The position numbers and the translations under genes were made by a program. From contig CANGBX010000008.1 of assembly GCA_947452455.1 (NCBI GenBank), forward strand, positions 1 to 64,000: a stretch of DNA of 64,000 nt, written 5' to 3'. Below, one piece after another: positions 8,383 through 17,656 of this stretch. The notes under the pieces are model-generated. The model was not told the DNA's origin and made no database searches. It was given only the letters and a program-made list of their open reading frames with translations. Source of the DNA: Beijerinckiaceae bacterium. GTDB taxonomy: Bacteria; Pseudomonadota; Alphaproteobacteria; Rhizobiales; Beijerinckiaceae. Each line of letters starts with the position of its first letter. Position 1 is the stretch's first letter.

Positions 8383-9591
8383 TCATCGTCCATCATCAGG
8401 TTTGAAAAAAAGCGATTCCTCCATTCGAGATTTCACATTCTCACGCGCCAGCATCCTCAAATATTCCTCGTGTATAAATGGATCTTCATCCCAATATGGA
8501 ATAGCTGTTCCGCCGTCGCGAATATCGATAGCGCCCTCGTCAATGGCTTTTTCACCCGGACGACCTGCCTTATGTGCACGATGATTATTGGGGCCATACC
8601 AAGCCAATAAACGCAGCGGTTCAGAACTGATCCCAAAATGCTGATGGTACCAGTCACCGCTCATCGGCGCGGCGGAAACCATACCGACACATTCATAATC
8701 CTGCCGTAGGACCTGATCGCCTTTTCCATCTTTCCATGGCGTCAATCCAAGCTCGACTGGCCAAGTATAAGTATAACCTTTACCACCAATGCAGATAAGA
8801 ACAGCGGCAGAGGCATGAGCATGGGCTTTCGAATAACGTCCATTTTCATGCTCACCAATGAATTGGTAGAATACGTTGCCTGCCATACGTGGCTCAACCC
8901 GCCGGTAACCGGGCGACCGGCGATTATCGAGATGCAACGCTGTCGTAAAGACATCGGGAATAATATTCGTCCGCTGCATGGCCAGACCGCGCAAGGGATC
9001 AGCTTCGATCTCATCACGCCGCTTGAAATAATCCGAACCGCCATCGTATCGATCTTTAAATGTTGTAGATGTGTTGAAGATCACATCTGTATTTCGCAAC
9101 AAATTGATCATATTCGGCGCTGTTGTTCCCACTAGGAGCAGTGCCGGAGATGAGCCTGCATTTATGAGACGATGATGGGTATTGATCGGAACAGAAAAAA
9201 GTGAACCTTCCTGCCATTCGAAGCGCGAGGGCTTTTCTTGTCCGTCATTCCAGAGCTCTACTGTTCCCCGGCCTGAGACCACTAAGAATATTTCTTCAAA
9301 AAGATGTCTTTCGAGATTCAGCGCACTGGCTGGCGGAATCTCGGCGACATAACAACCCCACAGGCCTTCCGTTCCTAGCAGCTGAATGAAGCAACCACGC
9401 CCACCCATTCGAGGCCAAGGTTTCAACTCAAGATCTTGGATCTTGTTAACACCGATCGAGCGATAGATTGGTACACCCTGCGATTCCATGAAATCGTCAT
9501 AAGGTGTATTAGGACGCTTCCAAGACCCGTAACCAGCATTTTTATTCTTTTCTGGTTCGTGCCAATGCTTCTCATCGTTCGCGTCATGCAT
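8383..9591 (-). CDS. Bicupin protein, gentisate dioxygenase-like fold
   Basis: 402 residues with two cupin barrels. The first covers about residues 75-155 (ERHLFEEIFLVVSGRGTVEL, then FSVPINTHHRL). The second covers about 245-345 (KAHAHASAAVLICIGGKGYTYTW, then DWYHQHFG). The arrangement resembles gentisate 1,2-dioxygenase and related two-cupin proteins. The second barrel keeps His-x-His and a later His and could bind iron; the first has fewer ligands. Ring-cleavage activity is possible but not demonstrated by sequence. It lies 26 bp below a TctC gene and 27 bp above the racemase-family gene, well inside operon I. Confidence 0.7.
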   Translation of the reverse strand: MHDANDEKHWHEPEKNKNAGYGSWKRPNTPYDDFMESQGVPIYRSIGVNKIQDLELKPWPRMGGRGCFIQLLGTEGLWGCYVAEIPPASALNLERHLFEEIFLVVSGRGTVELWNDGQEKPSRFEWQEGSLFSVPINTHHRLINAGSSPALLLVGTTAPNMINLLRNTDVIFNTSTTFKDRYDGGSDYFKRRDEIEADPLRGLAMQRTNIIPDVFTTALHLDNRRSPGYRRVEPRMAGNVFYQFIGEHENGRYSKAHAHASAAVLICIGGKGYTYTWPVELGLTPWKDGKGDQVLRQDYECVGMVSAAPMSGDWYHQHFGISSEPLRLLAWYGPNNHRAHKAGRPGEKAIDEGAIDIRDGGTAIPYWDEDPFIHEEYLRMLARENVKSRMEESLFFKPDDGR

Positions 9592-9617
9592 AAGAAGTCC
9601 CCTTCTCGGAATTGTTT

Positions 9618-10679
9618 TTAATCTTCACCAGAAATTCGACGGGCTTCAGACACGACATCAGATGGGCTTTTATAAACTTTTCCCAAACGCGCCTCGACTT
9701 GTGCTGCCGACATTGGTGTCACTGTAAGCCGCTGACGCTTAGCATCCGCCAAAAATTCTTCGTCATTCACCATTGCCTGAAAAGCGGTGCGCATGGCAGC
9801 CAAGCGGGGCGCGGGAACACCCGCCGACATTAAGAACGGACGACCAATTTCCTCAGGTGCCATCAAAAGCGCAAAGGCATCTCGTTTCAATTTACCCTCG
9901 ATCAAGTCGCCCGCATAAGGCATCGACTTGTCGAGCCCCGGGATTAAACTGGGCGAGAATCGAACAATCACCTTGATCTTCTTTTCCTTCACCCATTCCT
10001 CGGGCACGTTCACCCATCCTCCGCAATCGCCCTCCAATTCACCGCTTTCAATCGCAATGCGCTTTTCAGCACTTCCCGGATATCCAACGATCAAACGCAA
10101 TGGCACTTTCAAATATTCTTTAATGATACGAGCCTCGATATAACCAAGCGTGCCGGGCGATGTTCCGCCGAACTGCATTTCTTTTTGGCTCTGCAAATCT
10201 TTGAGATTTTCCCATCTACGCGTCTGCCAAGTAAAGCACATACGTATGTCTTCGCTGATACTGCCCAGCCATGCATATTTTCTAAAATCAGCAGCGACTT
10301 TTTTGGGTGCGACAATGGATTGAACGATCAATCCGGGATTGAACGTGCTGATCGCTGTGCCGTCTTTCACCGCTGTCGTTTCAAGATAGCGGACAGCTTT
10401 CAAGCTACCTGCTCCAGGCATATTCTGCACGGTCATTGTTGGCTGCCCAGGAATATGCCGGCCCATATGGCGGGCCAATATGCGGGCGTAAACGTCATAT
10501 CCTCCGCCAGGGTTAAATCCAACAGTCACATTGACCACGCGCCCTTCATAAAATTTCGCGATTTCCTGAGACGCTTGGGCAGAAGCAGTGTGAAGCCAAC
10601 CCATGGCGAGTCCCATCACAACAAGTATCGCTTTAAAACTCTGCAATAAGACGCGCTGTGTGCTTTTGTTGATAGTCAT
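9618..10679 (-). CDS. TctC/Bug-family periplasmic solute-binding protein (1)
   Basis: 353 residues from the ATG at 10679 (MTINKSTQRV); an upstream in-frame start would add 12 residues before the signal peptide. The signal peptide has a positive start, a hydrophobic core and an AQA-like cleavage site. VTVGFNPGGGYDVYAR and VQNMPGAGS are the ligand-loop motifs of tripartite tricarboxylate transporter receptors, which bind carboxylates in the periplasm. No TctA or TctB membrane partner is in the window. It is the second gene of operon I, 32 bp after another TctC. Confidence 0.9.
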   Translation of the reverse strand: MTINKSTQRVLLQSFKAILVVMGLAMGWLHTASAQASQEIAKFYEGRVVNVTVGFNPGGGYDVYARILARHMGRHIPGQPTMTVQNMPGAGSLKAVRYLETTAVKDGTAISTFNPGLIVQSIVAPKKVAADFRKYAWLGSISEDIRMCFTWQTRRWENLKDLQSQKEMQFGGTSPGTLGYIEARIIKEYLKVPLRLIVGYPGSAEKRIAIESGELEGDCGGWVNVPEEWVKEKKIKVIVRFSPSLIPGLDKSMPYAGDLIEGKLKRDAFALLMAPEEIGRPFLMSAGVPAPRLAAMRTAFQAMVNDEEFLADAKRQRLTVTPMSAAQVEARLGKVYKSPSDVVSEARRISGED

Positions 10680-10711
10680 GATTTTATCTCGACATTTATG
10701 GCAAACGACCC

Positions 10712-11731
10712 TCATTTTGCAGCAGTCTTGGCGATCTTTGCTTCGTTGATAATGGATTCAGGCGTTGAGCCAATTTCCACAACCAATTTTTGCAGAGCAC
10801 TACCTTCCATAGGCGACACATCAATGTTCTGCTTATTGGCGATATCGAGCAGTTCCTTATCGGCCATGACTTTCATGAAGGCTTTGCGTAAAGCATCGGT
10901 GCGATCACGAGGCATATTCGGCGGCCCCATCAGCGCCCGGCCAATATCCCCAGATGCAGCAAAGAGCTTGAGTATCTGCTTCTGCCGATCCGTCTTTCCC
11001 AATTCAACAAAGGTTGGAACATCAGGAAACGCAGGATGACGTTCGATCGAAATCTGCGTGAGAACAGACACTTTTTTCTCTGTGAGCCATTGTGGAAACT
11101 CCGATGTCAATGTCGACACATTGATGGCACCGCAACCATCCGTCTCGCTTCGTTCCATAGCGAGCAGCATTTCTTTCGTCCCCGCATATCCGCTGACAAC
11201 TTTAAATTTCGTACCAATCAGCGAGTTTAGAACAATCGGATAAATCGCGGATCCCGAAGAGGGACCGGTTGCTGCAATGGCTGCTACGGTAGTATGAGCC
11301 TGTTCCATGTTGCGCACAGGGCTCGTATGCCAAGTTGTGATGGTCTCGACACCCGATGCCATCCGGCCGATCCAAGTGAATTTAGCGGAATCGAAAGTCT
11401 TTTTGCCTTCCTCCATCAATTGATCGATGGGAATTGTTTGGCCAATGACGCCCAACGTCGTACCGTCTTTTGGTGCCACGTTATAAATAAAATCAGCCGC
11501 ACGCAGGCTGCCGGCTCCGGTCATATTTTGAGGAATGACAACCGGCGCGCCTTCAAGATATTTCGGGAGGAAACGGGCAACCAGACGCCCATAAACATCA
11601 TAACCGCCGCCAACGCCGTAGCCGATCAGGATCGAAATTTTCTGATCTTTGAAACTGGCATCCTTCGCCGCCGATGGCACGGCAGCCAATGCGAAACAAA
11701 CCCCCGATGCGAGCGCTGTTATGATTTTCAT
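10712..11731 (-). CDS. TctC/Bug-family periplasmic solute-binding protein (2)
   Basis: 339 residues with a signal peptide ending near SAAKDASF. Motifs ISILIGYGVGGGYDVYGR and IPQNMTGAGS define the TctC family. It heads operon I, which continues through TctC1, bicupin, racemase-family enzyme, 2-hydroxyacid dehydrogenase, rhodanese and thiol-dioxygenase-like genes with gaps of 32 bp or less. The start lies 13 bp from the proposed IclR operator at 11745-11772. The binding-protein-only arrangement means the membrane component must be encoded elsewhere, or the protein acts as a sensor. Confidence 0.9.
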   Translation of the reverse strand: MKIITALASGVCFALAAVPSAAKDASFKDQKISILIGYGVGGGYDVYGRLVARFLPKYLEGAPVVIPQNMTGAGSLRAADFIYNVAPKDGTTLGVIGQTIPIDQLMEEGKKTFDSAKFTWIGRMASGVETITTWHTSPVRNMEQAHTTVAAIAATGPSSGSAIYPIVLNSLIGTKFKVVSGYAGTKEMLLAMERSETDGCGAINVSTLTSEFPQWLTEKKVSVLTQISIERHPAFPDVPTFVELGKTDRQKQILKLFAASGDIGRALMGPPNMPRDRTDALRKAFMKVMADKELLDIANKQNIDVSPMEGSALQKLVVEIGSTPESIINEAKIAKTAAK

Positions 11732-11744
11732 GGCTGCCCCCCAT

Positions 11745-11772
11745 GTTTCTTTAAAGGAAACCCTGTTTCAAT
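11745..11772 (-). promoter_or_regulatory. Candidate IclR operator before operon I
   Basis: The site has GTTTC-N7-GAAAC-N3-GTTTC read on the plus strand, the same arrangement found at 14324 and 22267. The inner pair is a palindrome and the outer GTTTC repeats the half-site. It starts 13 bp upstream of the operon I start codon. A -10-like TTTTAT abuts it on the minus strand, but the -35 is poor compared with the other two promoters. Confidence 0.65.
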
Positions 11773-11900
11773 AAAATATTGACACGTCTTCTCCCCACCC
11801 GCAAGCTCCAATTGGGAAAACAAAACAGCCATTATCAATTGAATGTCGTACCTTAGACCAAAGACTGAAACGCACAGCTGTAATGAAAAAGGAAAGACAA

Positions 11901-13295
11901 ATGACCGAGGCCCCAATCGAACTCACGGACGAAATCACTCACTTCATGGGCACGGTTAGTTTCGATTCCTTGCCTCAAGATCTTGTTGAACTGGGCAGGA
12001 CACATATTCTGGATTCTTTGGCTTGCGGGATCGCTGGAGCTAAATCACCAGCAGCAACCATTGCGCGGGACTATCTTCAAAACGGAGGTGGTGCGGCTGG
12101 GGCTTGCACCGTGATCGGCACCGATATGCGCCTAGCACCGCGCTTTGCAGCATTTATCAACGGCCTGTCGATGCATGCTGATGATTTTGACGACACCGGT
12201 CCCCAACCATCTCCGGCTCGCAATGGTGGCATTCATGCCACCGTTCCTGTTCTTTCGGTATTGTTCGCCTTATCGGAAGGGAAAAAGTCGTCTGGGCGCG
12301 ACATCATGACAGCGTTGCACACAGGCGTCGAAATCACCTGCAAATTAAATCATGCTAGCAATGAAGAACATTACCGTCGTGGATATCATTCAACAGCAAC
12401 CATTGGCATGTTTGGCGCAACAGCAGCAGCCGCTTTATCCCTGGGATTGACTCGGGCGCAACAGGCCACCGCACTCAACATTGTGTCCAGCCAATCTGCG
12501 GGGCTCCGCGTGAATTTCGGTTCTATGATGAACCCCTTCCACGCCGGTCATGTCGCAGAATGCGCCATGGTGTCTGCCGAACTGGCACGTCGCGGATTTA
12601 CAGCATCAAAGAAAGTGCTGGAACATCCTGAGATCGGGTTTCTTAAAGCAACAGGCGGCGGTTACGACCCGGACACAATCATGAAAAAGCTCGGCGCGCC
12701 TTGGGCTTTCATTGATCCCGGCATGTGGATCAAGCCATATCCTTGTGGCGCATTGACCCACCCCGCGTTGACCGCACTGATTGAGCTGGCTCAAAGTGAA
12801 AACCTCATGCCGGAACAGATCGCATCGGTAAAAGTGCAAACCAATCGCAATCTCGTTAATACACTCATTCACAATCGTCCGACCGTCGCACTCCAAGCAA
12901 AATTCAGCATGCCTTTTGCAGTCGCAATCGCCGTTAAAGGACGTCGCGCCAGCCTCGGTGACTACACAGACGCCGTTGTCAATGATCCCATCATTCAGGC
13001 ACTCATCAATAAAGTTGAATTTACTGCCTACGATCAACGCGAGCCTGATTATACAAATGTCACCACACTTATTCAGGTCAGTCTAGTGGACGGACGACAT
13101 TTCGATCTGCGTGCTGATTTCGGGAAAGGCAATCCACGAAATCCGATGCGCTTCGACGATGTGGCCGAGAAATTAAGAGGCTGCGCTGATTTCGCAGGAT
13201 GGTCACAAGCGCGCGCACAAGAAATTATCGACGCCGTACGCGTCTTTGAGAAAATCGATAATATTTGTGACTTAACTGCCTTGCTGGGCGGATAA
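11901..13295 (+). CDS. MmgE/PrpD family protein (2-methylcitrate dehydratase-like)
   Basis: 464 residues from the ATG at 11901, which has GGAAAG five bases upstream; an in-frame ATG at 11883 would add six residues. Family signatures visible are the HADDFDDT segment near residue 90, SGRDIMTALHTGVEIT, YHSTATIGMFGATAAAALSLGL and MWIKPYPCGALTHPA. Members dehydrate or isomerise tricarboxylic and related acids (methylcitrate, cis-aconitate, iminodisuccinate). Many are found in clusters with TctC proteins, and their substrates are mostly unknown. It is divergent from operon I and ends at a bidirectional terminator shared with the DapA-family gene. Confidence 0.88.
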   Translation: MTEAPIELTDEITHFMGTVSFDSLPQDLVELGRTHILDSLACGIAGAKSPAATIARDYLQNGGGAAGACTVIGTDMRLAPRFAAFINGLSMHADDFDDTGPQPSPARNGGIHATVPVLSVLFALSEGKKSSGRDIMTALHTGVEITCKLNHASNEEHYRRGYHSTATIGMFGATAAAALSLGLTRAQQATALNIVSSQSAGLRVNFGSMMNPFHAGHVAECAMVSAELARRGFTASKKVLEHPEIGFLKATGGGYDPDTIMKKLGAPWAFIDPGMWIKPYPCGALTHPALTALIELAQSENLMPEQIASVKVQTNRNLVNTLIHNRPTVALQAKFSMPFAVAIAVKGRRASLGDYTDAVVNDPIIQALINKVEFTAYDQREPDYTNVTTLIQVSLVDGRHFDLRADFGKGNPRNPMRFDDVAEKLRGCADFAGWSQARAQEIIDAVRVFEKIDNICDLTALLGG

Positions 13296-13302
13296 ACATG
13301 AA

Positions 13303-13333
13303 CAAAAAAGGCGCCCAACTGAGCGCCTTTTTC
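13303..13333. terminator. Bidirectional rho-independent terminator
   Basis: GGCGC (13310-13314) pairs with GCGCC (13323-13327), extended by an A-run on the left and a T-run on the right. It sits between the convergent MmgE/PrpD and DapA-family genes and can serve both. Confidence 0.85.
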
Positions 13334-13351
13334 TATTATAGTCTCTGCGTC

Positions 13352-14308
13352 TCAAGCTGATTTTGCAACAGATGGCGTTTTCGCTCGCAACTGTGCATAG
13401 CGCTTCAGCAATTCAGCTTTTTCTGAATCGCCGATTCCCATCTGCGGCGCTCTCACAAAATCATTAGCGATCAGACCTTCATTTTTCAAAACCGTTTTGA
13501 TACGCGACACAGCTTCCACAATTGGCTCAGAGAAGATCAGATCGCTGATAGGTTTCAATTCTTCCTGCATTTGCATGGCACGCTTGAAATCGCCCGCACG
13601 ACCGACACGATCCAGTTCCGCCCATTGGTCGGGAGCAACATTGGCAACGCCGATCAAAGCACCCCTCGCTCCCAATTCATAGCTTTTGCCAACGAAGCGA
13701 TCGTTACCGGTGAGCATCCGCATAGTCGCATTATCTTCTTTAAGACGGCGACAAATTTCCGAATAGAGCTCGAGATTAAACGAGGCTTCCTTGAAGGATA
13801 CCAAATGCGGAAGGCGCGCGATGCGGCACACCGTATCAGCATCGTACCAATAGCTCTGAACAGGAATCTGGAATAATGTGATAGGCAATTCTGTTGCCTT
13901 CACAATATCCTCATAGAAGCGCACCTTCAGATCAGGACTGACCTTTCCCCAAGCAAATAGCAAGGGTGGGAAAATCATCACCGCATCGACAGGCATTTTC
14001 TCAAGCTTGCGGATGAGATGGATCGCTTCGCCTGTCGATTGGGGAGCAATGGTCGCGGTGTGGATTTTTCCATGTTCATGGGCAACACGACCCATGACTT
14101 CATGCACCTTCATTTTTTCGTCGGGCGTTAACACCGTGCCCTCACCAATACGGGCACATGACGACAATGAGGCAACGCCGGGAATGGCCGCCTGATAATG
14201 CGACAGGCGCTCAAGGCTCTTGAGGTCTAACTCGCCATTGGAATCGAACGGGGTGACGGTTGGAATGCAAAGCCCTTCATATCTCGACGGGGTGTAGTCA
14301 TATGCCAT
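13352..14308 (-). CDS. DapA-family (dihydrodipicolinate synthase/N-acetylneuraminate lyase) aldolase or lyase
   Basis: 318 residues forming the DapA TIM barrel. The Schiff-base lysine is Lys173 in LVSFKEAS. The glycine-rich substrate loop is CARIGEGTVL near residues 51-60 in place of the usual GTTGE motif. The proton-relay tyrosine of DHDPS (YNVP) appears to be Phe146 in LFQIPVQ, so this is not a lysine-biosynthesis enzyme. It likely makes or cleaves a C-C bond with a 2-keto acid such as pyruvate. It has its own promoter and operator just upstream and is transcribed alone. Confidence 0.85.
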   Translation of the reverse strand: MAYDYTPSRYEGLCIPTVTPFDSNGELDLKSLERLSHYQAAIPGVASLSSCARIGEGTVLTPDEKMKVHEVMGRVAHEHGKIHTATIAPQSTGEAIHLIRKLEKMPVDAVMIFPPLLFAWGKVSPDLKVRFYEDIVKATELPITLFQIPVQSYWYDADTVCRIARLPHLVSFKEASFNLELYSEICRRLKEDNATMRMLTGNDRFVGKSYELGARGALIGVANVAPDQWAELDRVGRAGDFKRAMQMQEELKPISDLIFSEPIVEAVSRIKTVLKNEGLIANDFVRAPQMGIGDSEKAELLKRYAQLRAKTPSVAKSA

Positions 14309-14323
14309 TGGGGAATCTCCTTA

Positions 14324-14351
14324 GTTTCTTTTTAGGAAACCTAGTTTCAAT
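14324..14351 (-). promoter_or_regulatory. Candidate IclR operator before the DapA-family gene
   Basis: GTTTC-N7-GAAAC-CTA-GTTTC, matching the sites at 11745 and 22267. It lies directly downstream of the -10 of a good promoter on the minus strand, and 15 bp before the start codon at 14308. Bound protein here would block transcription start. Confidence 0.7.
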
Positions 14352-14378
14352 ATGAACATGATTTGCACCCGAGGTCAA
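14350..14378 (-). promoter_or_regulatory. Sigma-70-type promoter of the DapA-family gene
   Basis: On the minus strand TTGACC (14378-14373) and TCATAT (14355-14350) are separated by exactly 17 bases. The operator begins where transcription should start. Confidence 0.6.
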
Positions 14379-14481
14379 CATTGACGCACTCTTGAAATGT
14401 CCAGAAAGTCACAACAAAGGCGGTCTCATTTTGCAGTTTCCGCATCCTGCAATTGAGGCATTAGGATGAGTGTGAGAACAA

Positions 14482-15681
14482 ATGAATGATATGAGCGGAA
14501 AGCCCTCATCCCTATCCGTCTTTGCAATCTATGCCATCGCCCTTCTCGCTGAAGGCGCGGGAACCGTTGTCATTCCACTATGGGTCCTCAGTCTCAACCC
14601 GACACCAACAATGTTCGGCATTGTGATAGGGGCAAAGGGATTATTACCTTTGTTATTTTCAATTCACGGTGGCGTGCTGATGGATCGCTTCGGCGCGGCT
14701 CGTATTTTACAGGTCGCATCGCTGACCGGTTTTTTCCTGCCGATCTTGTTCCCATTACTGCCAAATCTCTGGGCCGCCCTCGTCCTGCAAATGATCAGTG
14801 GCTTTGTCATCACAATCAGCTGGATCGGTGCACAAACGCTGATTAGCCAAAGCCTCAACGGCGAGCGCGCCTATTTTTCAAGATTGAGCTTTTTCAACCG
14901 CACCGGGGTTTTCATCTGCCCCCTGGTTGCAGGGTATGCATGGGATTTTTGGGGCGCAACAGGTGGATTTGTTACTATGTTTTTGATGAGCACCACAGCT
15001 TTGGTGAGTTCCTTTCTCTTGCCGAAAGCCAAAGTGCAAATTGTGGGTCCCACATTTTCTATCCGCGAATTTGTTCCGAGATGGAGTGATTACCGCGATG
15101 CTTTATGGCTCTTATCGATACCCGCTGTTTTGCTGACATCCCTCGCCTCAGTGGTCAATGTGGCTGTCGGTACAGTCCAGCAATCATTTTACATTGTTTA
15201 CCTTGAAAAACTAGGCATGACAGGAACCATGATCGCGATCCTCGTCGCTGCGCCAAATCTACTTGGTGTTTTGGGAACGATGGGAATCGGCAGAGCCGTT
15301 CGCAAAATCGGCGATATGCACATGTTGATTTACGTGGTCATGCTCTCAAGTCTTGTTGTCTTAGTAACACCGCTTTTTGTCCAGTTTATCGCGCTTCTTC
15401 TGATTGGCAGCCTGCGTGGCTGGGGCATGGGAGCAGCCCAACCACTCATGATGTCCATTCCTGCAAAAGCTGTTCGCCAGGGAGCGTACGGATCGGCAGC
15501 AGGTTTAAGGATCAGCCTTAATCGACTGGTCCAAACATTGCTGCCACCCATGATGGGCTTGATGGTCGAATTTGCGGGCCTCAAGAATAGCTTTTTTATC
15601 ACCGGCACATTAATGTTGTGCGTGACTGGCATCATTCTCAAAATGACCCGACAGCAGGGCATTTCAAGCCGATCTGAATGA
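14482..15681 (+). CDS. Major facilitator superfamily transporter
   Basis: 399 residues with about twelve hydrophobic segments. The loop after segment 2 reads GGVLMDRFGAARIL, the MFS signature G-x3-D-R-x-G. The second half begins after a short hydrophilic stretch near residue 190. No substrate-specific subfamily is evident. It is divergent from the DapA-family gene and 62 bp upstream of the class II aldolase gene, so it may import the substrate or export an intermediate of the island pathway. A second ATG three codons in is an alternative start. Confidence 0.85.
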   Translation: MNDMSGKPSSLSVFAIYAIALLAEGAGTVVIPLWVLSLNPTPTMFGIVIGAKGLLPLLFSIHGGVLMDRFGAARILQVASLTGFFLPILFPLLPNLWAALVLQMISGFVITISWIGAQTLISQSLNGERAYFSRLSFFNRTGVFICPLVAGYAWDFWGATGGFVTMFLMSTTALVSSFLLPKAKVQIVGPTFSIREFVPRWSDYRDALWLLSIPAVLLTSLASVVNVAVGTVQQSFYIVYLEKLGMTGTMIAILVAAPNLLGVLGTMGIGRAVRKIGDMHMLIYVVMLSSLVVLVTPLFVQFIALLLIGSLRGWGMGAAQPLMMSIPAKAVRQGAYGSAAGLRISLNRLVQTLLPPMMGLMVEFAGLKNSFFITGTLMLCVTGIILKMTRQQGISSRSE

Positions 15682-15743
15682 ATTAAGAAATCGAAACCTC
15701 GATCCATGTAAAAAATAGAAAAGCAGCAAAGGGAAGAACATCA

Positions 15744-16511
15744 ATGTCAACGATTGACCAGCTGAAAGAAGAACTCGCAACGGCAAACCGAATTCTCGCT
15801 CATCATCATGTGGTGGATTCCTTCGGTCATATTTCGGTCCGTCATCCAGAAAAACCCGGTCACTTCTTTATGTCACGGGCGCGCGCACCTGCATGTGTCG
15901 AAGATTCCGACATTATGGAATTTACACTTGAAGGTAAGGTAATTGGAACAGAGGTCGGAAAGCCCTATTCAGAGCGTTTCATTCACGGCGCCATTCTTGA
16001 AGCCCGCCCCGATGTGAATGCTGTGGTTCACAACCATAGTCCCAATGTTGTGCCCTTTACCGTGACGGGACGCAAAATGCGGCCCATCATGCACATGTGT
16101 GCACCCATTGGCACAGATATTCCCAATTGGGACATAGCTACGAAATTTGGGACAGAAACAAACCTCCTCGTCACCAACATGGATATGGGACGAGATCTTG
16201 CCAAAACATTGGGCAATAGCACCGTCTCGCTGATGCGCGGTCATGGAAGTGTGGTCTGTGGTCGCTCTGTTCGCGAAGCCGTATTCACTTCGATCTATAT
16301 GGAAATCAATGCTGAAATGCTCATCAAGGCATTGCAAATGGGAGAAGTCCAACCTTTGCATGACGGCGAAGTGAATGCCAACACACGCGGTCGCGCTGGT
16401 TTCACTTGGGAACGTGGATGGGAAAATTGGTGCCGCGAGGTTAACCGCCCCTACCGCGCGAAAACTTGGGAAATGGGACCCGGATTTTCCAAGACTGATC
16501 CCATTGGCTAG
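15744..16511 (+). CDS. Class II aldolase/adducin family protein (possible decarboxylase)
   Basis: 255 residues. The metal site of the family is present: Glu77 in YSERF, His96 and His98 in VVHNHSPN, and His167 in MRGHGS. Members include fuculose-phosphate aldolase, but also decarboxylases of aromatic or pyridine dicarboxylates (for example 3-hydroxy-2-methylpyridine-4,5-dicarboxylate 4-decarboxylase and dihydroxyphthalate decarboxylases). In an island rich in carboxylate-binding proteins the decarboxylase role is attractive but unproven. A GGGAAGAA ribosome-binding site precedes the ATG, and a strong terminator follows. Confidence 0.85.
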   Translation: MSTIDQLKEELATANRILAHHHVVDSFGHISVRHPEKPGHFFMSRARAPACVEDSDIMEFTLEGKVIGTEVGKPYSERFIHGAILEARPDVNAVVHNHSPNVVPFTVTGRKMRPIMHMCAPIGTDIPNWDIATKFGTETNLLVTNMDMGRDLAKTLGNSTVSLMRGHGSVVCGRSVREAVFTSIYMEINAEMLIKALQMGEVQPLHDGEVNANTRGRAGFTWERGWENWCREVNRPYRAKTWEMGPGFSKTDPIG

Positions 16512-16528
16512 TCGATACAAAATATCTT

Positions 16529-16561
16529 CAACGGCCCGCCTCACAGCGGGCCGTTTTTTTT
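16529..16561 (+). terminator. Rho-independent terminator after the class II aldolase gene
   Basis: ACGGCCCGC (16531-16539) pairs with GCGGGCCGT (16546-16554) across a six-base loop and is followed by eight T. Transcripts from the opposing TctC gene end right beside it. Confidence 0.9.
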
Positions 16562-16562
16562 G

Positions 16563-17618
16563 TTAGAGGGATCGGGCCGCAGCTGCACTTTTCAAAATAT
16601 CAGATGGTATTTGACCAACGCTTTGGATCATTTTTTGCAGTGACTTCCCATCAAGCGGATCAAGATCAAGTTTGCCCTGCTCAATATCTTTCACAAAAGC
16701 CTGATCACGCATGACATCCATGAATGCGCGCTGTAGCTCCTCGAGCCGATCCTGAGCAAGGCCCGGTGGAGCGATGATCGATCGACCGACATCGCCACCA
16801 ATCGCGAAGATACGCATGACCTCCCGTGCCTTGTCATCCGTAGCAAGTTCCAGCGTTGTGGGGACATCTTTGAATATGGGGCTTCTTTGGAGTGAGTTGA
16901 GCACGAGTGGCCGAACGGCGCCACTGTCTGCCAAACGCGCAAATTGCGAAACATAGGAAGACGAGATCACAGACGTGGCATCCACTTCCTTACGCTCCAA
17001 CGCGATCACCATTTCATTGGTGCCCGGATAGCCCATCACCAATTTGAACCGCGTTTTGACAATATTATTCAGCACAGCAGGCAAAATCGTGGCCTCCGAA
17101 GATGGGCCCGTGGTTGAAATCGTCACTTCATGCGTACGAACATCCAAAATATTGCGCACTGGATGATCCGAGCGGCTGATGATCAAAGTCTGGCTTGTTG
17201 CCATGCGACCAATCATACCAAATTTGAAAAAATCAAAGCTGATCCCTTGCCCGCCTAGCAATTGATCGACCGGCAAAGTTTGCGCAACCATTCCAATCGC
17301 GCTCCCATCCTTCGGCGATGACGAATATAGCATGTTAGCCAATTTAATACTGCCAGCACCGGGAACATTCTGGACGATCATCGTGGGGCGAGATGGCAGA
17401 TATTGCCCCATGTAGCGCGCCAGAAAACGACAATAAAGATCGAAACCGCCACCCGGACCAAAACCAACCGAAACCGTAATTTGGTGTGGTCGTGCAGATG
17501 TACCTTCCTGAGCCGAAGATGAAACTGCAGAAAGTAAAACCATCAGAACAGCACAAACGCCGCTATAAAATTTGATCGAATTCTGCAAGACAGAAAGAGT
17601 TTTTTTATTCCCCATCAT
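16563..17618 (-). CDS. TctC/Bug-family periplasmic solute-binding protein (3)
   Basis: 351 residues with a signal peptide ending near SSSAQEG. ITVSVGFGPGGGFDLYCR and VQNVPGAGS are the family motifs. It is closer in pattern to the protein at 10712-11731 (both have VDQL after the first domain and GPSS near the middle) than to the one at 19343. It is the last gene of the six-gene operon II, 38 bp after the AhpD-like gene. Start ATG at 17618 follows a strong GGAGGGTAGGG. Confidence 0.9.
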   Translation of the reverse strand: MMGNKKTLSVLQNSIKFYSGVCAVLMVLLSAVSSSAQEGTSARPHQITVSVGFGPGGGFDLYCRFLARYMGQYLPSRPTMIVQNVPGAGSIKLANMLYSSSPKDGSAIGMVAQTLPVDQLLGGQGISFDFFKFGMIGRMATSQTLIISRSDHPVRNILDVRTHEVTISTTGPSSEATILPAVLNNIVKTRFKLVMGYPGTNEMVIALERKEVDATSVISSSYVSQFARLADSGAVRPLVLNSLQRSPIFKDVPTTLELATDDKAREVMRIFAIGGDVGRSIIAPPGLAQDRLEELQRAFMDVMRDQAFVKDIEQGKLDLDPLDGKSLQKMIQSVGQIPSDILKSAAAARSL

Positions 17619-17656
17619 CGCCCTACCCTCCTCGAGTTTTTGGATGTCGACCCCGA

